Under the pieces are notes generated by a model. The model was not told where the DNA came from, did not search any database, and saw only the letters and a list, made by a program, of their open reading frames with translations. The translations under genes were made by a program, and so were the position numbers. From DASVXQ01 sp046727955 (GTDB lineage: Bacteria; Actinomycetota; CALGFH01), in NCBI GenBank assembly GCA_046727955.1, contig JBKPDO010000213.1, positions 1 to 7,305 of the forward strand: a stretch of 7,305 nucleotides of DNA. Reading direction: 5' to 3'. Each line of letters opens with the position of its first letter. Within the stretch, counting starts at the first letter, position 1. Shown one piece after another: positions 5,577-7,305 of the stretch.

Positions 5577-6920
5577 ATGACCGGCGCGCTCGCCACCGAC
5601 CTGTACGAGCTGAACATGGCGGCCAGCTACCTGCGGCGAGGGATGGTGGGACCGGCGACGTTCAGCCTGTTTGTCCGCGACCTTCCGCCGAGCCGGGGGT
5701 TCCTGGTGGCCACGGGCTTGGAGGACTGCCTGACGTTCCTTGAGCGCTTCCACTTCGACGAGGACGAGCTCGCCTGGCTCGGGGAGGCCCTCGGCTTCGA
5801 CCAGCCGGCGCTCGACGCGTTCCGCCGGCTGCGCTTCACCGGTGAGGTGTGGGCAGTCCCGGAAGGACGGATCGTGTTCGCGGGCGAGCCGCTGTTGGAG
5901 GTGACCGCGCCGATCGCGGAGGCCCAGCTGGTCGAGACCGTCCTGCTGAACCAGGTCACCTTCCACACCGCGGTGGCGTCCAAGGCGGCCCGCTGCCGCA
6001 TTGCGGCCGCCGGTGCTGACCTGGTCGACTTCGCCTTCCGGCGCACCCACGGCGTCGACGCGGCCATGGCGGTCGCTCGCGCCTCGGCGATCGTGGGGTT
6101 TGTGGCAACCAGCAACGTCGAGGCGGCCCGCCGGTTTGGCCTGCGGGCGGCCGGGACTATGGCGCACTCGTTCATCGAGGCATTCCCTGACGAGCGGGCA
6201 GCCTTCCGGGCGTTCGCCGAGGACTACCCCGACCTTGCCACCTTCCTGGTCGACACCTACGACACCCTTGGCGGGGTCCGCGCCGCGATCGAGGTGATCC
6301 GCCAGCTCGGCCTGCGCGACCGGCTCGGGGTCCGGCTGGACTCCGGCGAGCTTGGTGCGCTGGCGGTCGAGACCCGACGGCTCCTGGACCAGGCCGGGCT
6401 CGGCGAGGTGCGGATCGTTGCCAGCGGCAGCCTGGACGAGTTTGTGATCGCCGAGCTGACCGCCCGGGCGGCGCCGATCGACGCTTACGGGGTCGGGACC
6501 AAGATGGGGGTCTCGGCGGACGCGCCGTACCTGGACAGCGCCTACAAGCTCGTCGCCTACGGCGACCGTCCGGTGCTCAAGCTCTCGCCCGAGAAGGCGA
6601 CCGCCCCCGGCCGCAAGCAGGTGTTCCGGGCTCCAGACGCCCACCGCGAGCTGGTCGGCCTGCGTGAGGAGCCGACCCCCGAGGGCCATGAGCCGCTGCT
6701 TGTACCGGTGATGGCCGCAGGGCGACGGAGCCGGAGCGGCCCGGCGGAAAGCGTGGAGGCGGCGCGGGCTCGCTTCCAGGCCGATCTGGCCTGGCTGCCC
6801 GGGCAGGCCCGCGCGATCCACGAGCCACAGCCCGTGCCGGTGGCGTTCAGCGAGCGGGCCGAGCGCCTGCGCGAGCAGGCCCGCCAGGACGTGGCCCGGC
6901 GTGTGGCCGCCACCTCGTAA
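5577..6920 (+). CDS. pncB: Nicotinate phosphoribosyltransferase
   Basis: This 447-residue enzyme is a complete nicotinate phosphoribosyltransferase (EC 6.3.4.21). It joins nicotinate to PRPP, with ATP hydrolysis, to give nicotinate mononucleotide in the Preiss-Handler salvage route to NAD. Motifs run in order: ATDLYELNMA at the N-terminus, FRRTHG (154-159), GTMAHSF with His197 (the region of the phosphorylatable His in the family), LDSGE around Asp255 (base/ribose pocket), ASGSLDEF (282-289) and GVGTKMG (305-311, the phosphate-binding loop), then a C-terminal SPEKATAPGRKQVFR segment. The pattern is closer to the actinobacterial/animal NAPRT group than to E. coli PncB. The last 80 or so residues are Arg/Ala-rich and helical. 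It follows the DUF664 gene on the same strand but appears separately expressed. The TAA stop (6918-6920) is also the first base triplet of a repeated motif. Confidence 0.95.
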   Translation: MTGALATDLYELNMAASYLRRGMVGPATFSLFVRDLPPSRGFLVATGLEDCLTFLERFHFDEDELAWLGEALGFDQPALDAFRRLRFTGEVWAVPEGRIVFAGEPLLEVTAPIAEAQLVETVLLNQVTFHTAVASKAARCRIAAAGADLVDFAFRRTHGVDAAMAVARASAIVGFVATSNVEAARRFGLRAAGTMAHSFIEAFPDERAAFRAFAEDYPDLATFLVDTYDTLGGVRAAIEVIRQLGLRDRLGVRLDSGELGALAVETRRLLDQAGLGEVRIVASGSLDEFVIAELTARAAPIDAYGVGTKMGVSADAPYLDSAYKLVAYGDRPVLKLSPEKATAPGRKQVFRAPDAHRELVGLREEPTPEGHEPLLVPVMAAGRRSRSGPAESVEAARARFQADLAWLPGQARAIHEPQPVPVAFSERAERLREQARQDVARRVAATS

Positions 6921-6925
6921 GGGCA

Positions 6926-7038
6926 CCGGGTAAGGGCACCGGCCTGGCACTGTAGGTCCCGGCCGAGTATCGGATCGGTCCGGGTAAGGGCACCGGCCTG
7001 GCACTGTAGGTCCCGGCCGGGTATCGGATCGGTCCGGG
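6926..7038. repeat. Tandem direct repeat, 54-bp unit, two copies plus 5 bp of a third
   Basis: Unit 1 spans 6926-6979 and unit 2 spans 6980-7033, followed by CCGGG (7034-7038), the first five bases of another unit. The units differ at one site only (A at 6966, G at 7020). The motif TAAGGGCACCGG occurs in each unit (6931 and 6985) and a third time at 6918-6929, where its TAA is the pncB stop codon. The array fills the gap between convergent pncB and the minus-strand membrane gene. Near-identity suggests recent duplication. On the minus strand the unit is open across both copies, but I see no coding signature. Confidence 0.9.
6993..7020. terminator. Possible hairpin between convergent genes (also, weaker, in the first repeat copy)
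   Basis: CCGGCC (6993-6998) pairs with GGCCGG (7015-7020); inside it, after one mismatch, GG pairs with CC around a 10-nt loop. Copy 1 holds the same arms at 6939-6944 and 6961-6966 with the last pair broken. Placed between convergent stops it could end transcription from both sides, but no T-tract follows, so intrinsic termination is uncertain. Confidence 0.3.
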
Positions 7039-7050
7039 CTGAGCGCTCAG
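7039..7050. repeat. 12-bp perfect palindrome over the stop codon of the minus-strand gene
   Basis: CTGAGCGCTCAG is self-complementary and contains the TGA (7049-7047) of the convergent gene. It follows the 54-bp array directly. It could be part of a termination structure or a chance palindrome. Confidence 0.4.
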
Positions 7051-7305
7051 GCCCGCGGCCTGCGGCGCAGGAAGGCGACCCGCAGGCCAAGCGACAGCGC
7101 CGACGTGGCGGTCACCGCGGCCAGGGCCGCGACGGGCGCGGCCAGCAGCGCGCCGACCGCCACCAGCAGCAGGCGCCCGTCCCGGCCGCCCAGCAGCCAG
7201 CCCAGCGCCCGCTCGGGCGCGGATGCCAGCCCCAGGGCGGCCGCCCGGTCCTTGGTCGCCATCGACAGCAGCGCGCCCGCGGTGGCCGCCACCGTCAAGA
7301 CCAGC
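7047..7305 (-). CDS. Membrane protein C-terminal part (5' end outside window); possibly CDP-alcohol phosphatidyltransferase-like
   Basis: The frame is open from the window edge to the TGA at 7049-7047, giving the last 85 or so residues of a longer protein. It has two hydrophobic stretches: a short one at the visible start (LVLTVAATAGALLSM) and a long one, RLLLVAVGALLAAPVAALAA and onward to LGLRVAFL, ending in a basic tail RRRPRA. Between them is ALGWLLGGRDGRLLL. The GRDGRLLL motif before the last membrane helices and the Arg-rich end recall C-termini of actinobacterial CDP-alcohol phosphatidyltransferase or DUF5941-type proteins, but the catalytic part would be upstream and is not visible. 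Membrane location is well supported; the family is a guess. It is convergent with pncB and separated from it by the 54-bp repeat array. TTG at 7298 is not needed as a start because the frame continues off the edge. Confidence 0.6.
   Translation of the reverse strand, partial: LVLTVAATAGALLSMATKDRAAALGLASAPERALGWLLGGRDGRLLLVAVGALLAAPVAALAAVTATSALSLGLRVAFLRRRPRA

Noticed and set aside
5511..7004. Minus-strand open frame antisense to pncB, running into the 54-bp repeats
   Set aside because: It mirrors the GC codon bias of pncB; the repeated peptide block at its start merely reflects the DNA repeat.
1..7305. CRISPR array, tRNA, rRNA or insertion sequence
   Set aside because: No regularly spaced repeats with unique spacers, no tRNA-like cloverleaf and no transposase-like product were seen; the only tandem repeat has no spacer.

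Overview
The window comes from the chromosome of a high-GC actinobacterium (Actinomycetota); the genus cannot be fixed from the sequence. Grounds: very GC-rich codon third positions, GTG/ATG starts with GGAG-type Shine-Dalgarno sites, at least two genes that look leaderless behind TANNNT -10 elements, and family members typical of soil actinobacteria (DUF664/DinB-like protein, a LuxR-type response regulator with a membrane kinase, a NisT-like half ABC exporter).

Layout. (1) 2-1202: the 3' end of a glutaryl-CoA-dehydrogenase-like acyl-CoA dehydrogenase overlaps by 20 bp a PhaZ-type poly(3-hydroxyalkanoate) depolymerase, a probable translationally coupled acyl-CoA/PHA catabolic pair. (2) 1344-1937: an NAD(P)H-dependent FMN reductase with its own strong RBS. 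(3) 1938-2112: a short minus-strand ORF whose N-terminus looks like a RelE/HigB-type toxin, abutting the reductase stop to stop. Its start region holds a TTGACA/TACCAT promoter, an ATACC-N6-GGTAT inverted repeat and a third GGTAT half-site, and lies directly upstream of (4) 2113-4071, a full-length half-size ABC exporter. (5) 4072-4907: 836 bp without an intact gene. On the minus strand it holds the first ~33 codons of a response regulator joined out of frame to the membrane domain of a sensor histidine kinase, a collapsed two-component system. (6) 4908-5438: a DUF664/DinB-like gene that looks leaderless. (7) 5577-6920: nicotinate phosphoribosyltransferase (pncB), the NAD salvage enzyme. (8) 6918-7038: a 54-bp unit in two tandem copies, whose opening motif also overlaps the pncB stop codon. 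(9) 7047-7305: the C-terminal end of a convergent minus-strand membrane protein.

The outer genes are ordinary metabolism. The middle (about 1.94-4.9 kb) looks like a site of repeated insertion and deletion: a toxin-like stub, a lone exporter with strongly C-ending codons, and a scarred two-component system lie side by side. I see no tRNA, rRNA, CRISPR array or recognisable transposase. No convincing new system is present; the best leads are the relics, the overlapping promoter/operator at 2064-2101 and the 54-bp repeat.
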